Source: Heliopora coerulea
Taxonomy: Eukaryota > Cnidaria > Anthozoa > Scleralcyonacea > Helioporidae
Direction: 5' to 3'
Assembly (NCBI GenBank): GCA_030142905.1
Contig: JASJOG010000008.1
Location: forward strand, 2,976,001 to 3,040,000
Length of the DNA stretch: 64,000 nucleotides
A program made the translations under genes and the position numbers. This document shows positions 21,049 to 33,646 of this stretch, piece after piece. The notes beneath the pieces are model-generated. The model saw nothing but the letters and a program-made list of their open reading frames with translations, ran no database searches and was not told the origin of the DNA. Numbering within the stretch: position 1 is the first letter of the stretch; every line of letters begins with the position of its first letter.

Positions 21049-24000
21049 TGATGTTCTGTTGGTCGCATAATCCTTTTGTGCTTGGCTCTGATACTGATAT
21101 CTCGACTACCTGGCCATCTTCTACCCATCGTTTCAAGTTTCTACTGAATTTTGCATCGGCGTACCGTTCACTTTGACTTTCTGGGAGTTCATAATTCACT
21201 TTCCAATATCGATCTCCATGATAGCGAAAATCGCTCGATGTTCGGAAAGTTCCGAGTTTCCCCCGTGTTATGTTAAATATGCAGATGCCTACCAGGTCAC
21301 ATGATACCAGACGACCGGATTTTCGACTGACCGTGTGAACAAGATCACCAAGATCAATTACTCCCGATCACAGATCGGAGGGTAGTGAGTAGCGACAGAT
21401 CGGATCGTGTTCATGCGAAGAGATATTATATTGGGGAACCTTAATATACTGCAGCTCAAACCAACAGAAGACAAGGTGAGGTTTCAACTTTGAGAATTTT
21501 CTTGGGTATTTCACACTCACTAAATCGCGATTCCGTTTGTCGAGAGGTAAGGAAGATGGACAAGCTTCTACTGGTGGGATGGCGAAGGTATCCCTATAGA
21601 ACGAAATTAAAGGTTTCAAGTACCTTTCTCTGTTTGGATTTGTGTAACACGACATAGCGTTAGCTTACATACATTCCTTCGTTATTGCCTGTCGACATGG
21701 ACAGATTTATTAGTGGCGTTAGTTGGGAGTCCGGGTAAACGCCGAAACACGAGGGGTTGTTAATAATATTATCGCGCTTTTGTCTTTTCCCCTTGTTCCT
21801 TCATATGCGATGCTTCGGCATTTAATAACTATGTGCAACAAGAAAGTGAATGGTTTGAACCTGGGAGAATCGTGACATGTTTGAGGAAGTTGATCGTCCA
21901 GGTTAGTGTAGTCTTGAGAAAGACTGTTGGTTGAAGTGACTGACGTTTCGACAGCCTTAGAGGCGGTCATCTTCAGATTCAAAAGGATGTTATGTGCAAC
22001 AAGAGGAGCGAACGATAGACTTCAAACAATAGCTTTAGTCGTTAGTAAATAGCCACCATGACACTCTACTTGTCAGACGACATTACATTTTATATAACAA
22101 AATGAAAGAGCGTTTTTTTGACGACATCATGGCCATTAAGGTGGACTTGTAGTTGACTCTCTCAAAGCATGTTTATTATTTTCATTCTTTTTGAGCGTAG
22201 GTACAGTTCTTTGTAGCACCTTGGGTATTTAACGGGTGAATGTGCTCATTGCTGTTTGTTAATCTTGATTTTCATAACAAAATACGTAAGATTCCACCAG
22301 AATAATAGCCAGCTGGTTTGATACAGTAGAAGAAACAAGCAATCGGAAGGAAGACTTTCATAGAAATTAATAATCCTCTTTGTAATACAATGAGAATAAT
22401 AACGAAGTCTTAACGTTTCTTCGCAGCTTATAATCTTTGTTGTAGTGCAGTTGCAAACGTAAGACGTTGCTTAATGCTTTTATGAGTTATATTCTGTAAT
22501 CATTTTATGTTGCAATGATACTCGTACAGTAGTTGTATTATAGGATATAAATTGTTTTATACTGTATTAGGTAGTTACAAAATAACCAGTCATTAACGTA
22601 TCAGTTGTGTTGAAATATGTTGCCTAAGTGATGATAACCGTTTGAAAGTTAAGTTGAAGGTACTGAATATGGGACAAAGAACTTGAAATTGTACTGTTAC
22701 AGTTGGTTACTTCGCAGCTGCGGAAAGATCTTCACTTGCACCAGTCTCCCATTCTAAAATTTACTCACTGTGTTATGAAGTATCTCTGTCAGAAAGGTCC
22801 ATTTTGTTTAAAGGTTTACTTGTACATAATTTTTAAGCTTGGCTTCTCCTGGAAGATAAAGAAATGTGTATATCACAGCTATTAGATTGAAAAAGAAAAA
22901 TATCATCTTCAAAACATTTTAGTGATCCAGTACTTGCATTTAGATATTTGTATTATAACAAAACAAATATTCCAGGAACACTAACATGGAAGCAAGTTGA
23001 AACCAAGGATCACTGTTATGGTCCAAAAGATTTTGTTTCCACTCAGTAAGGTGTCTGTTAATTACAGAAATGTACCTATTCTAGACAAATTTGTTAGGCA
23101 TACACATTCAGTCATTGTGTCAGGCATTTATATTTCTTGTATCAGTTGAAACAGCTTGCCAGTTTAGTTGTACTAAAAGTTTTTTAAAAGCTGTATTGAT
23201 AAATTCATCAACCTAATTTTTAACTTTATAAGCTTGGATAAAGATGTGTTTTTATGCACTTGAAAATCATGGCTTATCTCTCTCCTTCATCTCACTGCAC
23301 CTCAATGTAATACTCCTTAAATTTGCATCTCAGTAGTTTTTCTTTGCACATCTTACCAGAACTTGTTACAGGTACATATCCTTTAGCTTTGGATGCCTAT
23401 AGTGTATTGCAAATGACTCTGTAATGAATAAGAGGTTAGGATCATTTTGTCAAAACTGACAACTTTCACTGCAATTCTTAATAACTCAGCTTGACCATTA
23501 CCATGACCATTTCTCCCCTATGTTACCTGATGTATTTTCTTTTAACTTTAGACCTTCATCCATTATGACCTTATTAAGAATTATTATACATGTAAATGAT
23601 CCTTACTGCATACACTGTACAGTTATTTTATTCTGGCTAACAACCACTGATTCTAAAATATAAACACTTATGGTCATGTGTATTTACAATGCATAATTTT
23701 GCATAACACACCATGTGATCTTATTTATAAACTAAGCTTTTATAATGGTTACTTTGCATGTCATCAGGATGACCTGCTTTGAAGATGTCCAATGTTGCCA
23801 GAATGAAAGTTTAGGTTGTGAATAATATCACATTGTGTTTCTTAAAGCTACCATATTTCAGGTAGTATGAGTTGACTTTTTAAAGCATTAAAATTAGGTT
23901 TAAAAGTCCATGTCAGTTTATACAAGTGGTCATCAAATTTGTTATGCAAACATAAAAAGCAATATCATTCTATTGTGATAGGTTAACAGTAAACATTTTG

Positions 24001-25338
24001 TAAATACAAAGAAACTATATAGTACAAAGCAAGTTCCCAAATAAAAGTGGCCTAATTTGCATTAGTCAAGCAAGTTGGCTAGACTACAATTAAAGGAACA
24101 CAATCCATGCCATCATGAAAAGTAATGTACACACTTTAAACTGCACCCTTGTTTAGGTTTAGGGTTTTGATGTGGGCAAGGGTTTGTATCAGCAACATCT
24201 TGACCGACTCATTGTCATTGTGATACTAGTGGATCAACTTCTTCCGAGCAACTGAGTGTGGTTGTGTCCGATTGATTGCACCTGCTAAAGTGCAGTTGTC
24301 CCCCAGCAATTGTACTGTTGTCCATAAGAAGTTAGTCTGAGAGATATGCAAATGATTATTTTATACTACTATTGTGTTGACATAGGCTTTGATGAATGTA
24401 TTTTGTGAAACTCTATTTTCAAAAGTCTATTCTGTTGTAATAGTTTGAGTTTTAAATCAGTTACATTACTAGGAAATGATTCAAAATTGACTGGACTTAG
24501 ACTCAAGGTGTTAGAAAAAAATTATCATTTCAGGGGTCAAATATAAAATTTTTAGTCCAAAGACAAAAATGTTGGAGCATATAACCTTGAAATTTGGTCA
24601 GATCACAACCTAAAACCTAACAGTTGTTGTGAGGATTTATTTAAGACTAAGCATTTTAGCCAAACATATTAGGCATTAAAATGGCAGTCATTAAGAAACA
24701 ACATATCTGAACTTTTGACTTTGACTTAGATGTTGTTTGTCTTCCTTAATTGTAAAAGTTGTTGGATATCAATGTTAACAAAGACATGTATCTTTGACTT
24801 CCAATGACTGACGAACAGGTCTACAAGTTTAATTGGAGTTTCTTGCCCAGATTCAATGATGCATGAATAAGATTATGAAACTTTTTGTTACAATACTGTG
24901 ATAGCCATATTGTTGTGAGATTTGACCCAACATGAGCAGCCAATAAAGTTTAAATAAGTTTGCAATCTGCTTGAAATGGTAGTATTTTAAACATGTGCAA
25001 CACAGTTTTTTTGAAATCAAAGCAAGAAAGCTCTTGGAGAGTATTTTTAATTATCAAGGTGAAGAACACCTAAATTTATCTTTGTTAACAGTGGTCAGGT
25101 TCACTTTATCTTGGGTCAAATTCTTTTGTTGAAAGGGCTATTATTTTTTTGATGACAAGGTTTTTGGACAAGCACCTCAAAATATCACACACTGTACAAG
25201 AAGTGCAATTAATAATAAAACTAATGGATTCAATTTGATAGGGAACTGAGTGCAAAGACGTCTGACAGTGCACATTAAAGATTTATGTGGAAACAAAGAT
25301 GCAGAAGCATAAACTTGGTTCAATGTTATATGCATGTA
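21049..25338. other. gene-free AT-rich stretch
   Basis: No exon or gene supported. At 21941-21975 (minus strand) lies a hairpin motif of the Penelope 3' type. From ~22.0 kb on the sequence is AT-rich, almost free of ORFs over 60 codons, and has few recognisable repeats, unlike its surroundings. It could be a long intron, a 3' UTR or a non-coding transcript of a gene whose exons I cannot see. A degenerate hairpin motif also occurs at about 23776-23810. Confidence 0.45.
21941..21975 (-). other. hammerhead-like hairpin motif
   Basis: Minus strand: CTGAAGAT, stem GACCGCCT/AGGCTGTC (one mismatch, loop CTA), then GAAACGTCA. This is the cleanest of the recurrent copies: the CUGANGA and GAAAC parts are intact, but one extra U sits before stem II. 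Confidence 0.45.
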
Positions 25339-25939
25339 CCGTATTTTCCGCACTATAGGCCGCTACTTTTTGACCAAAATTTTCGCCGTGCGGCTTATAA
25401 TACTGTGCGACTTATATTACGGTGCGACTTATATACGAATTTTTCAAAAAAAAAAAACCGTAAAAAATGACACAAGAATTTTTATTTTGAAACTCAAATT
25501 ACCATGAAATTTAAACTCTTGAACGTGAAGAAATATCAGAGTCATAAGTTTTTTTCCGAGTAAGCCGAATCAAAAATATTTCGGGCAATATTTCGGATAC
25601 GGAGGACGAAGATTTTCATGGGTTTGTCGAGGACGATTTAATAGACTTTTAAAAATGACATTACATACATTTTAAGTGATGTTTAGTGTATGTATATTTC
25701 TGTAGAACATTGCAATAATGACAAATATAGCTCACGGTTTTTCCTTGTCGGATGTTAGTTATTCAGTTATTCACGCTACACGTGGAATAGCGACGTAACA
25801 AAATAGGTACTTCCTTGGACTTTTTCACATAGCGGCTTATAGTTCGGTGCGACTTATCTATGAATTTTTCAAAAAAAACCAGCCAAAAATTGCCGATGCG
25901 GCTTATAATACGGTGCGACTTATAGTGCGGAAAATACGG
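25339..25939. repeat. MITE with TA target sites, 601 bp
   Basis: Long inverted ends: CCGTATTTTCCGCACTATAG at the left, its near-perfect complement at the right, flanked by TA on both sides. Subterminal arrays of 'GTGCGACTTATA' / 'TGCGGCTTATAATACGGTGC' are repeated at both ends. A short frame around 25575-25650 reads SDTEDEDFHGFVEDDLIDF, reminiscent of the acidic C-terminus of pogo/Tigger-type transposases, so this may be a deletion derivative of a pogo-like element. Confidence 0.75.
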
Positions 25940-27876
25940 TAGTTGCAGTACATCTGTGGAAATTGAATCAACTAATTAAGATCCCTTTTCTAATGATAAA
26001 CAAGAACTGTTGAAGGCTTATATTGTAAAGAAGTATCACAAATTTCACAAAGTCTTTTCATAGTGATTAGTTATTACATTAATGCACACCATTGCATGCC
26101 TAAATCAATGAAGCATATGAATGGTCACACCTCTTCAGTTTTCACATGACAAAGCTTGGTTATCCTTACAAGTTTTGTTCATTTTTGACCTAGGCCTAAC
26201 TTTTGCAGTCAAAGAGTTGGCATCTTAACGTGTCCAGTGTATAAAATTGCAAGGGTAGTGCATAGGGATATTAAAATTTACAGTACACTACAGCATTTTG
26301 AAAATACTTTAATAAGAACTAACGTTTCGTCACTTTAAGAACTTGAGGTGGAGTTTGGCTTTCCCCAGTTTCAGCTCAACATACTGAAATTTTTGAAACA
26401 CAGACAGCAATCTGTTGTTGTTATATCTCTTTGTTAAGATTTTGGCTGTTGAAATACCAGGTGGAAACCAAAGTCTGGTAATAAAAATTATTGCCCAGGA
26501 AGTAATCTTAAGCAACAACATGTTGCGCACAAACGCATTAGGATATTTTGAGAATATTTTAATAAGAACTAACATTTTGTCACTTTACAAGCAGCATGAT
26601 CAGAGTAAGATATATTTGCAAAAATTTCTCAGCTTAAATAACCTACAGGATTACAAAAATAGACATGAATAAGGAATAAATTAATGACATATTAAACAGG
26701 GATTAAGGTGAGTGAGGGAAAATAGATATATATCAAAACAACATAAGAGGAAAAGACCTAATGTTTACTTTAAAAGACTTAGGTTTCTACCTGGTATTTC
26801 AATAGTTGAAATCTTAACTGTACAGCATGTTGGGAAACCTAAGGTTGCTTACTATGTGCAATATAGAATGGTGTAATGATTTGACAGAGTTCCATTTTCA
26901 ACTTATAGTAGATTCTGATCATCAGTGATGAATGTTGTATGAGGTTGAGAGGTATGTTTGTTATTCAACAGAATCTTTTAGCACTAATATTTGGGGAATT
27001 TAGCACTAATTCTTTTGAACTCAATTATTGGCCAAAACTACATGTTTTCATAATTTGGGATGAAGTTGTAATCATTTTAAAACTACAGCATAAAATTAAT
27101 GATTCATAATTATGGTTGTAGCAAACTTGGATTGCTTACATTGTGTATCACCTTGTCACTTGCAGACCATGGTGATATTCTGTCAGTAGGTAATAAGATG
27201 ACATATTGTGCCTTTTTGATTAAAGTACAAGTACAGCATGGACAGAAACCTGAACTATGATTCTTTTGGAGATACTTTGTCTAATTGTGATTTAAAATTA
27301 TTGTGGATAAGGTACTAATGCACAAAAAACTTAATTATGTCCTACTGAATAAATCTTTGTGAAGACATGGCTCTTTAAATTGTCACATGCCCTTTCCATC
27401 ACATCTGACAACTGTACATTGCCTCAAAGTGCCTGTATACATTGCCAACTTTGCCAGTTTTTCTGCTGCTGTACCAGTAGAGATGTCCTTTTAATAGGTG
27501 CTGGTAAAAGATATAAACATATCAATGTTACATCCAGGACTAAATTTTGTGTCCATTAATAGAGTTGTTGCCTCATGGACTATGAAGGTGTCATAAAGTA
27601 AAGGTTTCACTGTGTTTAATTTCTTGATAGAACTGAAATAACAGATTGAGGAAAGATGTAGTATCAGTAAAAATAGTAACGTCACTAATTGTAATGTTAC
27701 TCACCTATAGAGTATTCCCTATTATCTCTAGGCAGTCATGTACAAAATGCTGTGTTTTTGATATAGAAATTGATGAAACAGACATTACAAAGTCAATAAT
27801 GTGCCATCACATTGTAATAACATCACTGTGATTGGTGAAGATAGCTTTGAAAAATGTCCTTATTGTTAGTGATGAA
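25940..27876. other. gene-free AT-rich stretch
   Basis: Continues the ORF-poor, repeat-poor composition seen before the 25339 MITE. A diverged direct repeat of ~35 bp occurs: ATACTTTAATAAGAACTAAC at ~26305 and ATATTTTAATAAGAACTAAC at ~26553, both followed by a TTGTCACTTTA-like run. No gene seen. Confidence 0.45.
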
Positions 27877-28191
27877 CAGTGGTAGACACTTCAGGAAATA
27901 TTTGGGGGGGGGGGTGAGTGCTGAAGGCATGAGCCTTCTAGGGGGTCTAGGGGCATGGTCCATTAATTCATCACATTTAATTTGTGATATTAGAAATGTA
28001 GAATACTGTTTCTTGTTTGTTTTTAAGCAATGCCATTTTGTTCTGTTATGTTGATTGTTTGTTGTTGTCATTGTGCTTCCTTTTCTTAAAATGAAGACCT
28101 GCTTGTGCTTCCATTTTTCAAAACGAAAGCTTCAGCTGAAATTATTGGGGGGGCGATTGCCCCCCCTCGCCCACCCTAGTGTCCGCCACTG
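27877..28191. mobile_element. hAT-type MITE, 315 bp
   Basis: Inverted ends CAGTGGTAGACACT (left) and the complement of CAGTGGCGGACACT (right), flanked by GTGATGAA (27869-27876) and GTGGTGAA (28192-28199), a 7/8 match to an 8-bp target duplication. Subterminal G runs at the left and C runs at the right also pair. No coding capacity. Confidence 0.8.
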
Positions 28192-28199
28192 GTGGTGAA

Positions 28200-28993
28200 G
28201 ATATGATTTTTCATGAATAGGAGAAATCTCAGTCTTTCTTTGACATCTTTATGTAATAAATGAACTTTCTCATGAAGAAAATTGATGTTACATGACCTTC
28301 AAGTATATGTAAGTACCTGTAGTTAAAAGGATTGTAGCTGACCACATTACGTTTCTGTTCTTTGTTTAAATTGAAATGATGATAAACTAAAGACAGTAAA
28401 AAGCACACGCATACCGTTCTGTATATACATGTACTTGAAAAACAGCAGGAAAAGGTCTTCTACATGTACGTTGGGACGCTCCATTAATACCCTCATGGTG
28501 GGAGCTCTCCCTTGGACGAGTAAAATCGTCTGGCGTTAGCAGGAGTAAAATAATGGAAGTCCTATCCTGTGGGGAAAGTATTAAGGGGATCCCTCTTCAG
28601 GGGATGGGAAACATTTTTTTACCCTCCCCAAATACTATTTAAACCTCAGTTTATGGAGAACTGATGGAGCATGCAATGTATGCAGGCTATGTACAGTTTT
28701 CAGACCTTATGCTAAGGGCATCTGACAGTTTAAGGGACATGTCCACACAAAGACTCAGGCAGTCGGACATTTCTAAATGTTTTTGTGTCACTACCTCATC
28801 CGCACTAATTTATAATCAGAATTAGACCGAATATCTCGAAACCAATTGCAGTCGAGGTTTCCGTGTATACATTGATGTAGTTTAAATTAAATGGAAAGAC
28901 ACGGTGTGTTTTGTTATTACCCGTTATTGGAACATCACCGTAATCTACAAGTGACGAGATGACAGGCAATTTAAACCGAGCAAGTTTTGCTAC
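28200..28993. other. gene-free stretch
   Basis: No ORF or repeat boundary that I can support. Confidence 0.45.
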
Positions 28994-29418
28994 TACACGT
29001 TTTGCTGTTCATTACCAGAAAATATACTATCATTAACGCCCACCTCAAACTCAACGCAAAAATACGTTCATTTTATTCAGTCGACATTCATTAGCGTAGA
29101 TACGCAACCATTTGCATCGAAGGACATTCTATAGCGCCAACAGACGACCATTAACACCATTCTACTATACATTTGGGATAATAAAATTTCAATTACGTGA
29201 GAGAAATATCTTGCGTAATTGAAATTTTATTATCCGTAATGTATAGTAGAGTGGTGTTAATGGTCGTCTGTTTGTGCTATGGAATGCCCTTTGATGTAAA
29301 TGGTTGTCTCTACGCTCATGAATGTCAGTTAAATAAAATGAATGTATTTTTGCGTTAATAACTTCGAGGATGGTGTTAATGATAGTATATTTACTGATAA
29401 CGAACAGCAAAAGGTGTA
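28994..29418. repeat. palindromic MITE family A, complete copy (425 bp)
   Basis: Two long inverted arms (~200 bp each) end in TACACGTTTTGCTGTTCATT and its complement AGCAAAAGGTGTA. Each arm carries the words CATTAACGC, TTCATTTTATTCAGTCGACA, ACCATTTGCATC and AGACGACCATTAACACCATT. The centre is ATTTCAATTACG...CGTAATTGAAAT. Further copies lie at 34944-36572 (split), 38226-38512, 49962-50325 and 8051-10094 (half, split). Non-coding; the transcript would form a very long hairpin. Confidence 0.9.
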
Positions 29419-32400
29419 ATTACAACTTAAAATAATGGTTTCATATCAAGTTATAAAAATTTGGATTTTGCTTAGGTGGTTAATGATTAACAACGTGGGT
29501 CGAAACTCCATTGAAGGGACCCCTCCATGTGGGGGGCCCCTAAATGGAGGTTCCATTGTAAGTAATTCTCTCCAACAAATCCCCCGTCCATTAGGCATCC
29601 TCTTAAAGGTGCTGGAAAAATTAATACCTTAAAATCAAATAAATAAACATTCTAACAAACAAACAAATAAATAAATACTTAAATAAAATTGCATGTAAAC
29701 ACGACCATCTGGACCGAATAGAGAAATTACTGTAATTCAAACAAATCAAACTGTACTTGGTTAAAGAATGATCGAAAAGTTGACTTTTGGGAAAGCTACG
29801 TCAACGAAAAGTCCCTCTGTTTTTAGTAGACTTGATACTTTGGTTTTTAAGAAATGATAGGACGGAAATATTAGCAAACAATAAAAGAATTTCATTAAAG
29901 AGGCTTTCAGACAAAAACGTGAATTGGAACCGAAGTATACTCTGTGGCAGTCTGACTTACATGTTGTGTTTGTGAAAGTTAATCGAAACTAAATTTTGAA
30001 CTATAAAAACTTGTTAATCCAAAGTTATGAAGAAAACCTTACCTGCCTCACCTACGCATCAGATATCTAGATTATTTGTCGTGATACCGTAGAAGTCCGA
30101 AAGTACTCTAACTCCCTCCCGAAAGTGAATGCAGATTTGCCGTGCATGCAAAATTTTGTGAAAGTAGCTGCCATGGCAATCCCTTGCGAAAGTAGCGATA
30201 GTGAGTACCTCTTCGAAAGGTGACTTTTTGAAAAAAATCATGAAATTCAAAAAGCAAATGCTATGCAATACATGTCAGTTCTGAATAAAACATGTTTTTA
30301 AGGGATAAATGTTTGAAGGCTTTCTCGATTGCGTTTTTAACCACCCTGAAATAACTTCAGAAGCGACTCTCAGTTGCTAGTGTATCTGAATATAACGAAG
30401 CCTTTATTTCCCATATACTACGATAGTCTTCACGTACATCTTAACATCTTGCTTTACATCAAAACATGTTTGATACTCAGATTTGTCATCGACTTTGAGC
30501 CTTACTGAATCAGGGCGCCGAAAGTGAAGAGCAATGTGATGTAGTTCATTAGATACATTTCAAGGTGGTAGTAGGGGCAAAAGTTTGAGGTTGAGCAAAT
30601 TTTGTCATGAATTTTGGCTCCCTTACCAAAGGAAATTGCGTACGTGCTTATGCTTAGGATTGGCATGCTCAAGAAACTTCGAAACTACATCTTACAATGA
30701 TTAAATTCAACATTTCCGCGCCAGAGACAACGTTTTCTGGTGCATTGTCTCTAGTTTGACTTCTATGGTCCACTCTTTCCGCTAGACCAAATTTTCAACT
30801 GACATTCACGGTTCAGGTCAGCAGCTTGAAATCAATGCATTGTCTGAACGCCACTCTCGAGTCGCGACCTGGTTTTCTTTGGCGATTGCCTTCATGCGTT
30901 ACTTGGCACATGTGTGTAACGAGTTTCTTTCTGGCGAGCTTACTTGACAAGTGTTATTTCCTTGCGTGTGTGTGTGTTCAAGTGCATGATCAGATATTCT
31001 TTGTTCGTGGATAAAAATAGATCGGATTCAGGATTTATATCATGACGTATTATTTGTTAGTCGTTGCTCCAAGGGCGATTAATCCTAATCCTGGATTACC
31101 ATGCAGTTAATGTGTTGATTTAGTTATACATGTTTTCTTAAAGCAGGAAAACATTGTGAAAGAAAAATTTGGTCGGGTGGTTAAGTGAAACCTTGAATCA
31201 TGCCTTGTTTACAACGCACTGAAGAGGTTTCAGAAATTGAAACGTTCTGTTCCCAACGCAGATTTATAGATAAGCTCGTTTAGATTTCTAAAGCAAATCA
31301 GAATTCTTCGTACACATTTTCAATAAGCCCAAGTCTCAAAACCCTTCGATTTCAGCAGCCGGGTAGACGAGCAACTTGACCCATACTGTGCAGAGCTCTG
31401 TCCTCTGTCAGAAGTGGCTATAGAGAATTAAGTAGTCAAACACGAGTTGGTGTTCTTCCTCCGATTTTTAAATACAGAGAAGCGAGTTTAAAAACGAGGC
31501 GAAGCCGAGCTTTTTTAACGAGTTTCGAGGTATTTAGAAATCGGAGGAAGAACACTTTACAAGTGTTTCATAATACTTCTCAAAACAACCAGTATTTTAG
31601 GAGAAAATCCAGCTGTAATCTTCCTCCGATTTCTAAATACTGATTAATTATGAATTTTTTGTTTTTACTTCATGGATTTTTAATGAGTCTGAGAAGGCTT
31701 GTACATAGTTATTACGAGGTTATTTTAATGGTACCGTTAACGCTTAACGGGTCCCCGGTGCAGCGTTGGCTTAACGCGTTCAGTGTTTGAAGGACATCAT
31801 TAAAATGATATGGAGCTGATTTTCCAGTGTTACAGTGTATGGTTACGGCGTCACGTTAAAAGTTCAATGTGCACGAGCCTTTAGAGGATATCTCGTGCAC
31901 GGACATGCACCATTCGTCGTCGTCCGTGCATGTCCTCCGCTAATTTAACCCTTCATCTTAAATACGGTTCAGTAGGCAGTCTATGGGGTTTGTTATACAG
32001 TACTTGTCTCATACCTGATTGCTGCTCATGTTCAAGGAACTGTTAAATAACTGGAACGGTGCCCACAGAAGATTAAAGACTGAATTGAATTTACCTTTCG
32101 ATTATTGCTTGGTATCGAATTGCTGATGGCTGTGAAGCTTTTCGCAAATACCTGATTTTGTTCCACCTCAGACACGACGACGAATTCCTTCGAGATGAGA
32201 CTGATCGCTCGAAAATGTGATGGGTGAAGTTGTTGAAATGGAACCTGCATTAGAGCGTTTGATCGCCAAAAGTTCCATTTACCTCGAGTTTGTTTACATG
32301 AAAAGCTTGCCGTAAACGAAATTTTTGCCGATCGGATTTTTAACTTATGAGCCATTGCTACGTTTACTTCCAAATCAGGCAGGGAAGGTTAAACCGTTCA

Positions 32401-32598
32401 TACATGGCAGACTTGACTCGTGTAATCTCTAGCAAATAAATAAAAACTAGAATGGTTAAATGAATATTTTGTTCCATCAATAACACTGCTTTAAAAGACG
32501 ATGACCTAATATTTCTTCAAGGATAATGGATTAATACTTAAAGCAAATCAAGTTAATCTGAAGCATATCAAGTTGTTTTTAAATTTCTTAAAAATAGG
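29419..32598. other. gene-free stretch
   Basis: No gene supported. It contains the inverted repeat at 31449-31552, a hairpin motif of the Penelope 3' type at 31219-31245, and an inverted CATGCAC/GTGCATG pair at about 31903-31935. ORFs of 60-113 codons show no domain. Confidence 0.45.
31449..31552. repeat. inverted repeat plus third arm copy
   Basis: TGTTCTTCCTCCGATTTTTA pairs with its complement at about 31533-31552 (one difference). A third copy in the first orientation, TTCCTCCGATTTCTAAATAC, follows at 31621-31640. A further inner pairing (AGCGAGTTTAAAAACGAGGC region) makes a compact foldback. Non-coding MITE-like. Confidence 0.65.
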
Positions 32599-32844
32599 AT
32601 GAATATTAATGCCCAGCTCAAAATTCGAATGTGAATAGCCATGACAGGATAAAACACGACAAGTAACAAAACATGTTAGTTTAAACAAGCTTTACTGACG
32701 TTTCGTTGCTGACTTTGAAAATGTTGCGCGTTAGCAACGAAACGTCAGTAAAGCTTGTTTAAACTAACATGTTTTGTTATTTGTCGTGTTTTATCCTGTC
32801 ATGGCTATTCACATTCGAATTTTGAGCTGGGCATTAATATTCAT
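32599..32844. repeat. near-perfect palindrome, 112-bp arms, 22-bp loop
   Basis: 32599-32710 is the reverse complement of 32733-32844 with a single mismatch (G versus A in ACAAGTAACAAAAC). The loop is GACTTTGAAAATGTTGCGCG plus TT. The inner arm carries the GTTGC...GCAAC hairpin followed by GAAACGTC, the same motif found at other Penelope-like 3' ends, so it may be a head-to-head inverted pair of element ends. Confidence 0.9.
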
Positions 32845-32937
32845 TCTACGACTACGATTCCCGCCTGGTATATTCTTGGTCAATATTCTTAAAAATAATG
32901 GTCGTTAAATTATAAAGAACACAAGACAAATGGTGTA

Positions 32938-33399
32938 TCATTGTGAGAGGCCGTACTGACCAGCAGTAATATGAGCATAGTCCAGGTGCTTGAATCTGTT
33001 ATTTGTAGCATTAGACCACCTCTCAATATCTTTTAACTTCATTATATGTATTTTTAATACAAACATATGGCTAGAATTTGTTAGTACCTCAGTGTGAATG
33101 CGTCTAATATACTTTCTTTTTTTGTAAATAATAAATGCAGTAGACTCGTATAGAAATGGAGCAAAATATATTATGTTATTTAAAAGTACATGACCACCTA
33201 GTGTAGTTTTGAATGTGATTGCAGGACTCTTCTTAGACCATTTGTCAGAATGACCGAGACAATGCTTGCTGACATCAAAACCAACACTTGATGTTGGACA
33301 TGACAGATAAGTTAGAAACAAATGTCGTGAATATTCTGTATGAAAATTTCCTAGTGCTAGAAACAAATATTTAGAATTTGTCCTCTGCTGCTGAAGCAA
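32938..33399 (-). CDS. unidentified ORF upstream of NCK, divergent
   Basis: An open frame of ~153 codons on the opposite strand, ending ~250 bp before the NCK coding start. The frame stays open a few codons upstream without an ATG near its 5' end; the first internal ATG is near the C-terminus. It would therefore have to be an internal or terminal exon (a weak acceptor-like TTTGCTTCAG precedes it). The translation has a hydrophobic segment (LLNNIIYFAPFLYESTAFII) followed by a basic KKRKYIRR stretch, which could suggest a membrane anchor. I do not recognise a family, and random occurrence is possible. Confidence 0.25.
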   Translation of the reverse strand: MLQQQRTNSKYLFLALGNFHTEYSRHLFLTYLSCPTSSVGFDVSKHCLGHSDKWSKKSPAITFKTTLGGHVLLNNIIYFAPFLYESTAFIIYKKRKYIRRIHTEVLTNSSHMFVLKIHIMKLKDIERWSNATNNRFKHLDYAHITAGQYGLSQ

Positions 33400-33646
33400 A
33401 TGGCAATATCACTCCCTTTTTAGCGTGTCTAGTTATCCCTTCTAAACATAAGTGTTTTTACGGTGCACCGGGCAACCATTAGTGTGTTGGTAAATGAGCT
33501 GTCAAACATACGTTGTTGGTTGAAGTAGCTGGTGGGAGCAAATGCACATGAAGTAATTTGAGCTATACCGTTGGCCTTTCCTGGTGGTAGCACAGCTGTT
33601 TATTCAATCAACACTGCTAAAACACAGCTTCTTTATTCTTTTAGAT

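Noticed and set aside
29785..29860. short stretch reading KVPLFLVDLILWFLRNDR, like part of a non-LTR reverse transcriptase
   Set aside because: Only ~25 residues with no flanking RT motif; too short to call.
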